Under the pieces are notes generated by a model, which searched no databases, was not told the origin of the DNA, and was given only the letters and a program-made list of their open reading frames with translations. Positions 26,515 to 33,354 of a DNA stretch of 33,354 nucleotides are shown here, piece after piece; the stretch's first letter is position 1, and each line of letters opens with the position of its first letter. Position numbers and translations under genes: made by a program. The stretch covers positions 1 to 33,354 of the forward strand of contig NZ_JAQBOI010000139.1 in NCBI RefSeq assembly GCF_028288105.1. The letters are read 5' to 3'. The stretch is from Mucilaginibacter sp. Lineage in GTDB: Bacteria > Bacteroidota > Bacteroidia > Sphingobacteriales > Sphingobacteriaceae.

Positions 26515-27909
26515 ATGAAAAAATATATAATCTTACTAACAGTTACACTTACCGTATTTACGGGGTGTAAAAAATATATCGATGTGAATCAGGACCCTAA
26601 CAGGCCTGTAAACGTAAGCGAGGCTTTAATACTCGCGCCGGTAGAAGTAGCTATATCACAAAACATACAGGCCGCCGGAGGTGGGAACCTGGCTATTATA
26701 CTGCAGGAATATATGCAGGTGATAGCGCTGAACCAACCGCCGCCTAATGCAGGTACTTATTTAATGTATAACCAGGATATGGACGGCGATTGGTACAACT
26801 TTTACGTTCAATGCCTCAATAATCTGGTTATTTTAAATAAAAAAGCCGAAGCAAATAATAATCCTAATTATGCTGCTATAGCAAAAATATTAACCGCCTA
26901 TTGCCTTGGCTCGGCTACTGATGTTTGGGGTGATATACCTTACACCGAAGCTTTTAACGGGATAGATAACTTAACACCTGTTTACGATTCGCAGGAGAAA
27001 ATTTACCAAAGTATCCAAACCCTGCTTGACAATGCGATAGCAGATATCGCGAAGGATGGCGTCTTAAAGCCGGCTGGCGATGATTTCTTTTATGGGGGTG
27101 ATATGCCTAAATGGCAAAGGCTTGCTTATACGTTAAAGGCACGTTATTATATGCATTTAACTAAAGCGCCCGGCCATACAGCGGCAGCACAAGCACAACT
27201 TGCACTTACCGCACTTGAAAAAGGAATGGCAAGTAACGATGATGACTTAAAGATGGGATTTACCGGTGCAGCCGGTGCAGAAAACCCATGGCAGCAAAAC
27301 TTTCTTCCAGGTTCTACGCTGGTGCTGGCATCTACGGTAGTAGAAGGTTTTAAACAACGCAGCGACCCCAGATTATCAAAAATGGTAGCACCTGCAAAAG
27401 AAACAGGCTTATACACAGGCAGAGAGATAGGAATTGATGGTATTGGTAGTTTAGAATCTTATTCATTAGGAGGTCCCTTTTATGCCAATGCAAGCTCAAA
27501 CAACTACATTTTCAATTATTCCGAAGCGCTGTTTTTAAAGGCGGAAGCTACCCTTATTACATCGGGCGTTAGCGCTGCCCAACCTATTTATGTTGATGCA
27601 GTTATGTCGCATATGACCAAGCTTGGCATAGGTACTACCGCTGCAAATGACTATATCACCGCAAGGGGCGCATTAACAGCCGGCAATGCCCTGCAGCTGA
27701 TCATTGAAGAGAAGCAGATAGCGAATTACCTTTCGATGGAAAATTATACAGATTGGCGGAGAACGGGCTTCCCGGTATTGACCAAGGTGAAAAATGCATT
27801 ATCAGAGATCCCGCGCCGGGTATTGTATCCTCAAACAGAGATCATCGCTAATTCGCAGCCGCAACAAACTGCAAAGTTAACTGATAGGGTATGGTGGGAT
27901 GCGCAGTAA
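26515..27909 (+). CDS. SusD/RagB-type outer-membrane lipoprotein (second pair)
   Basis: From the ATG at 26515 the product has 464 residues and a classic lipoprotein signal peptide with lipobox FTGC (C18 lipidated). The frame is open further upstream, within susC2, but only the 26515 start gives a signal peptide. The body has SusD-like features: LGSATDVWGDIPYTEAFNG, KWQRLAYTLKARYYMHLTK, and a C-terminal ENYTDWRRTGFPVL region. These resemble the SusD_2 (PF12771-type) branch, whose partners often handle peptides or diverse oligomers as well as glycans. It would act as the surface-exposed lid on SusC2, from the same transcript. Confidence 0.93.
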   Translation: MKKYIILLTVTLTVFTGCKKYIDVNQDPNRPVNVSEALILAPVEVAISQNIQAAGGGNLAIILQEYMQVIALNQPPPNAGTYLMYNQDMDGDWYNFYVQCLNNLVILNKKAEANNNPNYAAIAKILTAYCLGSATDVWGDIPYTEAFNGIDNLTPVYDSQEKIYQSIQTLLDNAIADIAKDGVLKPAGDDFFYGGDMPKWQRLAYTLKARYYMHLTKAPGHTAAAQAQLALTALEKGMASNDDDLKMGFTGAAGAENPWQQNFLPGSTLVLASTVVEGFKQRSDPRLSKMVAPAKETGLYTGREIGIDGIGSLESYSLGGPFYANASSNNYIFNYSEALFLKAEATLITSGVSAAQPIYVDAVMSHMTKLGIGTTAANDYITARGALTAGNALQLIIEEKQIANYLSMENYTDWRRTGFPVLTKVKNALSEIPRRVLYPQTEIIANSQPQQTAKLTDRVWWDAQ

Positions 27910-28028
27910 TGTATGCATCATGGCAGCTACTACCTGGCAAGCCATATTGATAATATAATGCTATAATCTGCTAAATAGCGGCATTATTACTTTTAAGCGA
28001 TGAGCTAATTTTGAACAAATAATAAAAT

Positions 28029-28967
28029 ATGATAAAATTTGATTGGAAAGGTGTTTTCCCGGCAGTAACAACAAAGTTTACGGCAAATGACGAACTGGAT
28101 TTTGAAGCCTTTGATAAGAATTTAAACGCGCAGATAGAAGCTGGTGTAAACGGCATTATATTAGGCGGATCGCTGGGGGAAGCCAGTGTTTTAAGCGATG
28201 AAGAAAAATTCGCGTTACTTACGCATACCATTAAATTTGTTGGCGGGCAAATACCTGTTTTATTGAATATTGCCGAGCAAACCACCAAAGCAGCTATTGC
28301 ACTTGCCCAAAAAGCATTGGATTTAGGTGCCGATGGTTTAATGGCATTGCCACCAATGCGGTATAATGCCGATACCTATGAAACGCTTAACTATTTCAGC
28401 GCCATAGCCAAAAGCACGCCTTTGCCTATTATGATATATAATAACCCGGTTGATTATAAAATAGAGGTTACCCTGGATATGTTTGAAGAGCTTGCCGCTT
28501 ATGATAATATACAGGCGGTAAAAGAATCGACCCGTAACATATCAAACGTTACCCGTATGATCAACCGCTTTGGCGATAGGTTTAAAATTATGACCGGGGT
28601 TGACCCTTTAGCTATGGAAAGCCTTGTAATGGGCGCGCATGGCTGGGTGGCCGGTTTGGTTGATGCCTTCCCTAAGGAAACGGTTGCTGTTTACAGGCTG
28701 GTAAAAGCCGGGCGAATTGATGAGGCATTGGCTATATACCGCTGGTTTTTACCCGTTTTAGAGCTGGATATACACCCTAAACTGGTGCAGTATATTAAGC
28801 TGGCCGAAGTAGCAACAGGCATTGGTACCGAAACGGTACGCGCGCCACGTTTAGCCCTGCGGGGTGCAGAGCGTGCGCAGGTACAAAAAATTATAGACGA
28901 TGCATTGGCTGTACGCCCGGTTTTACCTGCGGGTAGCTGGGGGAAATTAAGTGAAGTAACAGCATAG
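28029..28967 (+). CDS. DapA/NAL-family (dihydrodipicolinate synthase-like) lyase or deaminase
   Basis: This 312-residue class I aldolase-fold enzyme contains the Schiff-base lysine K165 in AVKEST and the catalytic tyrosine Y137 in IYNNP. The loop that is GTTGE in true DapA reads GGSLGE (46-51), so lysine biosynthesis is unlikely. Family members acting on pyruvate-like substrates include N-acetylneuraminate lyase, 2-keto-3-deoxy sugar aldolases and 1-pyrroline-4-hydroxy-2-carboxylate deaminase of hydroxyproline breakdown. Context favours catabolism: it follows susC2-susD2 and is followed by an AraC regulator and a DUF885 peptidase-like gene. A TAATTTTG box at 28006-28013 could be an internal promoter, though no -33 element is evident. 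A long terminator follows. Confidence 0.85.
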   Translation: MIKFDWKGVFPAVTTKFTANDELDFEAFDKNLNAQIEAGVNGIILGGSLGEASVLSDEEKFALLTHTIKFVGGQIPVLLNIAEQTTKAAIALAQKALDLGADGLMALPPMRYNADTYETLNYFSAIAKSTPLPIMIYNNPVDYKIEVTLDMFEELAAYDNIQAVKESTRNISNVTRMINRFGDRFKIMTGVDPLAMESLVMGAHGWVAGLVDAFPKETVAVYRLVKAGRIDEALAIYRWFLPVLELDIHPKLVQYIKLAEVATGIGTETVRAPRLALRGAERAQVQKIIDDALAVRPVLPAGSWGKLSEVTA

Positions 28968-29047
28968 TTCAACCATTAACGAAGCCAGAGAGTGTATTTC
29001 TGTTGATTCTTTTGCTTCTGATAGGTTTAGGTTAATAATTACACTGC

Positions 29048-29092
29048 AAAACACAAGGCTGCCAAATAATATTTTGGCAGCCTTGTGTTTTT
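29048..29092 (+). terminator. Strong intrinsic terminator after the DapA-family gene
   Basis: A perfect 19-bp stem (29048-29066 with 29073-29091) surrounds the loop TAATAT and ends in a run of T residues. It closes the susC2-susD2-DapA-family transcript and separates it from the AraC gene. The A-rich left arm would allow it to work on the opposite strand as well. Confidence 0.9.
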
Positions 29093-29230
29093 AACATTTA
29101 TTTGGTTGTGTTTTTCACCAAATCACATCAATATTATCAAATACTACCCATATTTTACCCTAATTAGTATTACGTGTTGGTATTTAAAGTTAAATAATTG
29201 TAAATTGTACACATATTAATTCTGCCACAC

Positions 29231-30133
29231 ATGAAAGTACTACAATTTACAATACCGGTAGCACACGATAAAAGTGTGATTGCAGAGCAGGTTAACCTGC
29301 CGCATCATTATCCTTACCTGCACCGTCACCAGGAGGCGCAGATCACCTGGATCCAGGAAGGGGAGGGGACTTTAATAGCAGGCAATAATATGCATGCTTT
29401 TGGCCCCGGCGATATATTTTTATTAGGGGTTAACCTGCCGCATTTATTTAAAAGCAATCAGGAGTATTATCAGCCAGATAGCACCTTGCGGGCAAAAGCG
29501 ATAACCATCTTCTTTAATCCGGATGGCCTGCTTTCGTCTATGTTTGAGCTGCCCGAAATGAAAGCGTTCAAGATCTTTATTCAGCAGCACCAGCAAGGGT
29601 TTAAAGTGCCCGAAGAGTATTCACACAAAATATCGCAGGCTATGTATTCGGTTAAAAAGGCCAAGGGCTGCGATCAACTCATCGCTTTCTTTAACCTGCT
29701 TAAAAACCTGCATATGATGAATGCCAGGCTCGGCCCGCTGTCTGCCTTTGGTAGTTTCCCGGGTATTACCGAAAATGAGGGTATCAGGATAGGGAATATC
29801 TACAATTTTATAATGCAAAACTACAGCGAATCAATAACGCTGGAAGATGTTGCAAAAGCGGCCTACATGACACCCGAATCATTTTGCCGGTACTTTAAAA
29901 AACATACCGGGCATACCTTTATATCATTCCTTAATGAGATGCGTATTAACGAGGCCTGTAAAAAGCTTACCGAGCATAAGTTTGCAAGTATTTCGACAGT
30001 AGCTTACAACTGCGGCTTTAAAAGCATTAATAACTTTAACCGCGTGTTTAAGTATTTAATAGGCAGCTCGCCGCGCGAGTATCTGGATAGTTATAATAAC
30101 AACGTAAGCAATCTTACGAGGGTAGCAAGCTAA
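29231..30133 (+). CDS. AraC-family transcriptional regulator with cupin sensor domain
   Basis: This 300-residue regulator has an N-terminal cupin-like ligand-binding domain (about 10-100, HLHRHxE-like HRHQEAQITW, GPGDIFLLGVNLPHLF). Two AraC helix-turn-helix motifs occupy about 185-286 (ITLEDVAKAAYMTPESFCRYFKKHTG and ISTVAYNCGFKSINNFNRVFKYLIGSSPREY, the latter the family signature). It would bind a small molecule and activate nearby catabolic genes. It lies after the DapA-family gene behind a terminator and 74 bp before the DUF885 gene on the same strand. An ATTTGGT/ACCAAAT inverted repeat at 29100-29123 lies in its leader and might be a self-regulatory site. Ligand unknown. Confidence 0.93.
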   Translation: MKVLQFTIPVAHDKSVIAEQVNLPHHYPYLHRHQEAQITWIQEGEGTLIAGNNMHAFGPGDIFLLGVNLPHLFKSNQEYYQPDSTLRAKAITIFFNPDGLLSSMFELPEMKAFKIFIQQHQQGFKVPEEYSHKISQAMYSVKKAKGCDQLIAFFNLLKNLHMMNARLGPLSAFGSFPGITENEGIRIGNIYNFIMQNYSESITLEDVAKAAYMTPESFCRYFKKHTGHTFISFLNEMRINEACKKLTEHKFASISTVAYNCGFKSINNFNRVFKYLIGSSPREYLDSYNNNVSNLTRVAS

Positions 30134-30207
30134 CGCGATCTAAAAATAATCAGTTTCAAATTTATATAGCCGGACAAGCCCCGGCCGGCCAACCTTATTG
30201 TTTTTTT

Positions 30208-32034
30208 ATGAATAAACACACACTATTTTCCGTTCCGGTATTTTATAACGGGCTGTATAAATGTCTTTTTGTTTTAATGCTGGCAGGTTACAGTCCGCTT
30301 GTTTTCGCGCAAAACACGGTTAATACAGCCGCTATTTATGAACAAGCCAGCGAAATGTCGGGCAAGATCATTCAGTACAACCAGGATGTAGATGCTATAG
30401 CAGATTTTTATTCACCATACACCACCAATGATCGTACGGAGTATCAACGCAGGCAACAGGCGCTTAATTCGCCGCAGCAGCGTAAAAGATTGGTTGAGCT
30501 TAATAACGATTATCTTAAACAACTGGCCGGTGCCAATTTTGATGCGTTAAGTATCTATGGTAAGGTTGATTATATTCTGCTGAAAAAGGAGATCAATTTT
30601 GGGCTGCTCGATCTAAGTAAGGAAGAAGAAAAATACAACAGTGTTAAAAGTTACATCTCCTTCGCCGATCCTATTTACGAGTTGGAAATGAAACGCCGCC
30701 GGGGCGGCAGCATGGATGCGCAAAAGGTAGCCCAGCAATTGAACGCTATTATTAAACAAATAAAAACAGATTCGGCAACGGTTAAAAAAGCAGCGTCAAT
30801 AGATATGCCTTTAGCCAAAATGGCACAGTCTGCCGTTATTGGTCTGCGCGACCGTTTAAGAAGCACCTGTAATTTCTATCTGGGTTATGATCCGCAATTT
30901 ACGTGGTGGGTAGCTGCTCCATACAGATCATTGGATAGCAGCCTCACACGCTACAGTAAACTCCTGATTGGTGCCGGAAAAGTATTAAATACCACACAAA
31001 AACCAGATAGCAGTGGCATAAAGGGTGTACCTATTGGCCGTGATCAGTTAATAAAGCAATTGCAAGCCGAACTGATCCCTTACACCCCTGAAGAACTTAT
31101 TACGCTCGCCAATAAGGAATTTGCCTGGTGCGATAAAGAAATGCTTAAAGCATCAAATGAAATGGGTTTTGGTAACGATTGGAAAAAAGCCCTCGAAAAA
31201 GTAAAGAACAGTTACGTAAAAGTAGGGAAACAACCCGAACTGATCGTAAAGCTATATAACGACGCTATCTCTTTCATAAAAGAGCGGGATATGATCACAA
31301 TACCACCACTGGCCGAAGAAACCTGGGGAATGGTGATGATGTCGCCCCAAAGACAGTTGGTGAACCCATTTTTTACCGGTGGTAAAGAGATCAGCATATC
31401 ATACCCTACTAATACAATGAATACGGAAGATAAACTAATGAGTATGCGCGGCAACAACCCTTATTTTTCGAGGGGCACGGTGCAACATGAGTTGATACCT
31501 GGGCATAACCTGCAATACTTCATGAATAGTCGTTACAAGCCGTATCGCCGGGATTTTTCTACGCCATTTGCTATCGAAGGCTGGTCGTTATACTGGGAGC
31601 TGTTGTTGTATGATAAAGGTTTTGCCAAATCGCCTGAGGAAAGGGTAGGGATGTTATTTTGGCGGATGCACCGTTGCGCGCGTATTATTTTTTCGCTTAA
31701 CTATCACTTAGGTAAATGGTCGCCACAGCAGTGTATTGATTTTTTGGTTGACAGAGTGGGCCATGAAAAGGCCAATGCCGAGGGTGAGGTGCGCCGCTCA
31801 TTTGTAGGTGGCTACAGCCCGCTTTACCAGGTAGCTTATTTGGTGGGAGGCTTGCAACTTTTTAGCTTAAAGAAAGAATTGGTTGATAGCGGTAAAATGA
31901 CCCTCAAACAATTTCATGACACCGTAATAAAAGAGAACCTGATACCCGTAGAACTACTTAGGGCAACGTTAACAAATCAAAAGCTCGATCGCGATTTTAC
32001 CACGCAGTGGAAGTTTTATAATTTTAGCAAGTAA
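30208..32034 (+). CDS. DUF885 family secreted zinc peptidase-like protein
   Basis: This 608-residue protein has a long N-terminal signal peptide (about 1-35, hydrophobic FVLMLAGYSPLVFAQ). The rest is a mostly helical DUF885 domain. The gluzincin-like zinc motif is present: H427-E428-x-x-P-G-H433 (HELIPGH), followed by a conserved EGWSLYWE (E457-E464) that supplies further acidic ligands, and a C-terminal YxxGGLQLF segment. DUF885 proteins are predicted metallopeptidases or hydrolases; few have known substrates. Periplasmic or surface location is inferred from the signal. It follows the AraC regulator by 74 bp and probably belongs to the same catabolic set. No Shine-Dalgarno sequence is seen, as for most genes here. 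Confidence 0.88.
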   Translation: MNKHTLFSVPVFYNGLYKCLFVLMLAGYSPLVFAQNTVNTAAIYEQASEMSGKIIQYNQDVDAIADFYSPYTTNDRTEYQRRQQALNSPQQRKRLVELNNDYLKQLAGANFDALSIYGKVDYILLKKEINFGLLDLSKEEEKYNSVKSYISFADPIYELEMKRRRGGSMDAQKVAQQLNAIIKQIKTDSATVKKAASIDMPLAKMAQSAVIGLRDRLRSTCNFYLGYDPQFTWWVAAPYRSLDSSLTRYSKLLIGAGKVLNTTQKPDSSGIKGVPIGRDQLIKQLQAELIPYTPEELITLANKEFAWCDKEMLKASNEMGFGNDWKKALEKVKNSYVKVGKQPELIVKLYNDAISFIKERDMITIPPLAEETWGMVMMSPQRQLVNPFFTGGKEISISYPTNTMNTEDKLMSMRGNNPYFSRGTVQHELIPGHNLQYFMNSRYKPYRRDFSTPFAIEGWSLYWELLLYDKGFAKSPEERVGMLFWRMHRCARIIFSLNYHLGKWSPQQCIDFLVDRVGHEKANAEGEVRRSFVGGYSPLYQVAYLVGGLQLFSLKKELVDSGKMTLKQFHDTVIKENLIPVELLRATLTNQKLDRDFTTQWKFYNFSK

Positions 32035-32071
32035 CACTAAGCATATATGGGTAGTTAATGGGGCAGCGCAC

Positions 32072-32659
32072 TTAATCGCACATCTTAAACATTAAAGCCA
32101 GCAAAAATACATCTCTTAAAACCTTAATGGCATTGTGCAGGGTGTTGTAAATAGTGCGTTCGGTAAGGCCGGTTTTCTCGACAATTTCACAAAAGCTCAT
32201 CTGGTCAAAATAACGCATCTGTACGATCTCTATTTGGCGTGGCGAGAGCTGGTTTAGGGCTTTTTGAAGCCGTTTTTTTGTGATTTCGTCCTGTTGGCTG
32301 GCGATTAAAATATTCTCGTAAGGCTGCTCGGCCGCCCCCGAAGATATTTCTGCTTCCTCAATAGTAGATGTAAACGTATCGCGTGAATATTGCTGGTAGG
32401 TTTTATACAATATACGTTTATATATAGTAAGCACGTATTGCTGTATGTTTTGTACCGATGATAACTTATCCTGAATACGCCACAGTTCAATAAAAAGGGT
32501 GTTGATACCCTCCTTAACCAGCTCCGGATTTTTGTACATACAAACGCCAAAACGGTATAAGTCATCATAAAAAATATCAAAGCAGGCATAAAGACCTTGC
32601 TGGTCGCCTTCTGCAAGTAACGCCCAATTCTTTTTTACCCTTTCCGTTTTTATGCTCAT
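32072..32659 (-). CDS. ECF-type RNA polymerase sigma factor
   Basis: This 195-residue protein has sigma-70 region 2 at about 20-88 (ACFDIFYDDLYRFGVCMY, INTLFIELWRIQDKL) and region 4 at about 130-183 (ALNQLSPRQIEIVQMRYF, then a helix-turn-helix ending LTERTIYNTLHNAIKVL). It lacks regions 1.1 and 3, as ECF factors do, and matches the Bacteroidota sigma-70 expansion group that drives SusC/SusD or TonB-receptor genes under FecR-like anti-sigma control. A FecR-type gene starts 130 bp away on the other strand, so the two are probably a cognate pair despite the divergent arrangement. It is convergent with the DUF885 gene. The C-terminal segment LLALMFKMCD is unusually hydrophobic. Confidence 0.92.
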   Translation of the reverse strand: MSIKTERVKKNWALLAEGDQQGLYACFDIFYDDLYRFGVCMYKNPELVKEGINTLFIELWRIQDKLSSVQNIQQYVLTIYKRILYKTYQQYSRDTFTSTIEEAEISSGAAEQPYENILIASQQDEITKKRLQKALNQLSPRQIEIVQMRYFDQMSFCEIVEKTGLTERTIYNTLHNAIKVLRDVFLLALMFKMCD

Positions 32660-32789
32660 CCGCTCTTATCAGCTGATTTAGGTGCTTTTTTCAATTAATG
32701 ATGAAGTTAATAAAAATCTTTATAAATTTTTTTAAAAAGTGTTGGTAAAAAAGAATAATCTATTGCACTTGTGTGTAAACACCAACTAA

Positions 32790-33354
32790 ATGGACTATAT
32801 TAATTTCAATATCGAGGATTTTTTAACGGACGAGAGCTTTATTAACTATTGCTATGAACTTAACGATGCCGATAAAGCGCATTGGGAAAATATAATTTTA
32901 ACACAACCCCTTCTAAAAAAGAAAATAGCTGACGCCCGCGAACTTTGTTTACTGCTTGGCATAAAAGTGAGCAAAGCCGATAAGCAGGAAGCGCTTGCCA
33001 AGTTAAAGGCATCGATAGCAGCAGAACAGCTTAAAACACAACTCTTACCTGTAAATAATATTCGCCGCTTATGGCTGCCACGTATAGTCATTGCAGCCAC
33101 TTTATTAGTATTGGTAATTGCTTATGGTTTATATAGGTATAATACACCTGTTTCGGCGGCGGTATTGTATAGCCAGGCTACTAATGCTAATTACCATTTA
33201 GTAGCACAAACAAATTTCAGTAACCGCAAAAGCGTGGTACTGCCAGATGGTACTACAGTAACACTTAATGGATCGAGCACGCTTAAAGTTGCTAACGATT
33301 ACAATAAGAATGACCGTCATGTGCTTTTAACCGGCGAGGCTTTCTTCGAGGTTA
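32790..33354 (+). CDS. FecR-family anti-sigma factor, cut by window end
   Basis: From the ATG at 32790 the frame is open for 188 codons to the window edge. An N-terminal cytoplasmic helical region (about 1-92, FINYCYELNDADKAHWENIIL) would bind the sigma factor. One membrane helix follows (about 96-115, PRIVIAATLLVLVIAYGLY). The periplasmic FecR domain then begins with NRKSVVLPDGTTVTLNGSST and HVLLTGEAFFEV, the family's hallmark. FecR proteins hold an ECF sigma factor until a TonB receptor with an STN domain signals from the outer membrane. Both SusC proteins in this window lack an STN domain, so its receptor is probably downstream, outside the window. Confidence 0.93.
   Translation, partial: MDYINFNIEDFLTDESFINYCYELNDADKAHWENIILTQPLLKKKIADARELCLLLGIKVSKADKQEALAKLKASIAAEQLKTQLLPVNNIRRLWLPRIVIAATLLVLVIAYGLYRYNTPVSAAVLYSQATNANYHLVAQTNFSNRKSVVLPDGTTVTLNGSSTLKVANDYNKNDRHVLLTGEAFFEV

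Noticed and set aside
32741..32786. GTTGGT/ACCAAC inverted repeat upstream of the FecR gene as an operator
   Set aside because: Six-bp arms 34 bp apart in AT-rich sequence are easily chance; no other support.

Overview
The window reads as a piece of chromosome from a member of the Bacteroidota, most likely a Sphingobacteriaceae relative of Mucilaginibacter or Pedobacter. The grounds are two SusC/SusD pairs, an ECF sigma factor beside a FecR-type anti-sigma factor, TAnnTTTG-type promoter boxes, starts without clear Shine-Dalgarno sequences, and moderate GC content. The genus is an inference. I saw no tRNA, rRNA, CRISPR array or complete insertion sequence.

Layout. (1) 1-6031: the first 11 codons of an NmrA-like NAD(P)-binding protein diverge from an HxlR regulator across a compact shared promoter. 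A secreted fasciclin-domain protein, a large AsmA-like envelope protein on the minus strand and a Tet(X)-like flavin monooxygenase follow. Convergent to the monooxygenase lies a 53-codon remnant of what looks like an outer-membrane barrel gene. (2) 6052-11537, all minus strand: a TPR histidine kinase, a membrane metallophosphoesterase, a soluble histidine kinase whose N-terminal half is twelve tandem 21-residue coiled-coil repeats, and a stand-alone receiver protein. (3) 11830-13722: a seven-transmembrane DISM receptor whose cytoplasmic end is a coiled coil followed by the zinc-ribbon and helical DNA-binding part of an IS1595-type transposase, without the catalytic domain. This is the most unusual gene here. 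(4) 14032-27909: a glycan- or polymer-uptake region with SusC1-SusD1, GH30 and an alpha/beta hydrolase on plus, a GH127/GH146-type enzyme on minus, then SusC2-SusD2 on plus. (5) 28029-32034: a DapA-family lyase/aldolase, an AraC regulator and a DUF885 zinc peptidase-like protein. (6) 32072-33354: an ECF sigma factor divergent from a FecR anti-sigma factor cut by the window end.

How the parts may work together. The SusC/D pairs would bind and import oligomers across the outer membrane. GH30 and the GH127/146 enzyme would trim them in the periplasm or at the surface; the GH pair suggests an arabinose-containing or beta-1,6-linked plant glycan. The second SusC/D pair with the DapA-family enzyme, AraC regulator and peptidase could serve a different substrate, possibly peptide- or hydroxyproline-derived. 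No hybrid two-component SusR-like regulator is present. The transposase-derived receptor, 309 bp upstream of SusC1 in the same direction, is therefore an attractive though unproven candidate regulator. Palindromes lie upstream of both susC genes.
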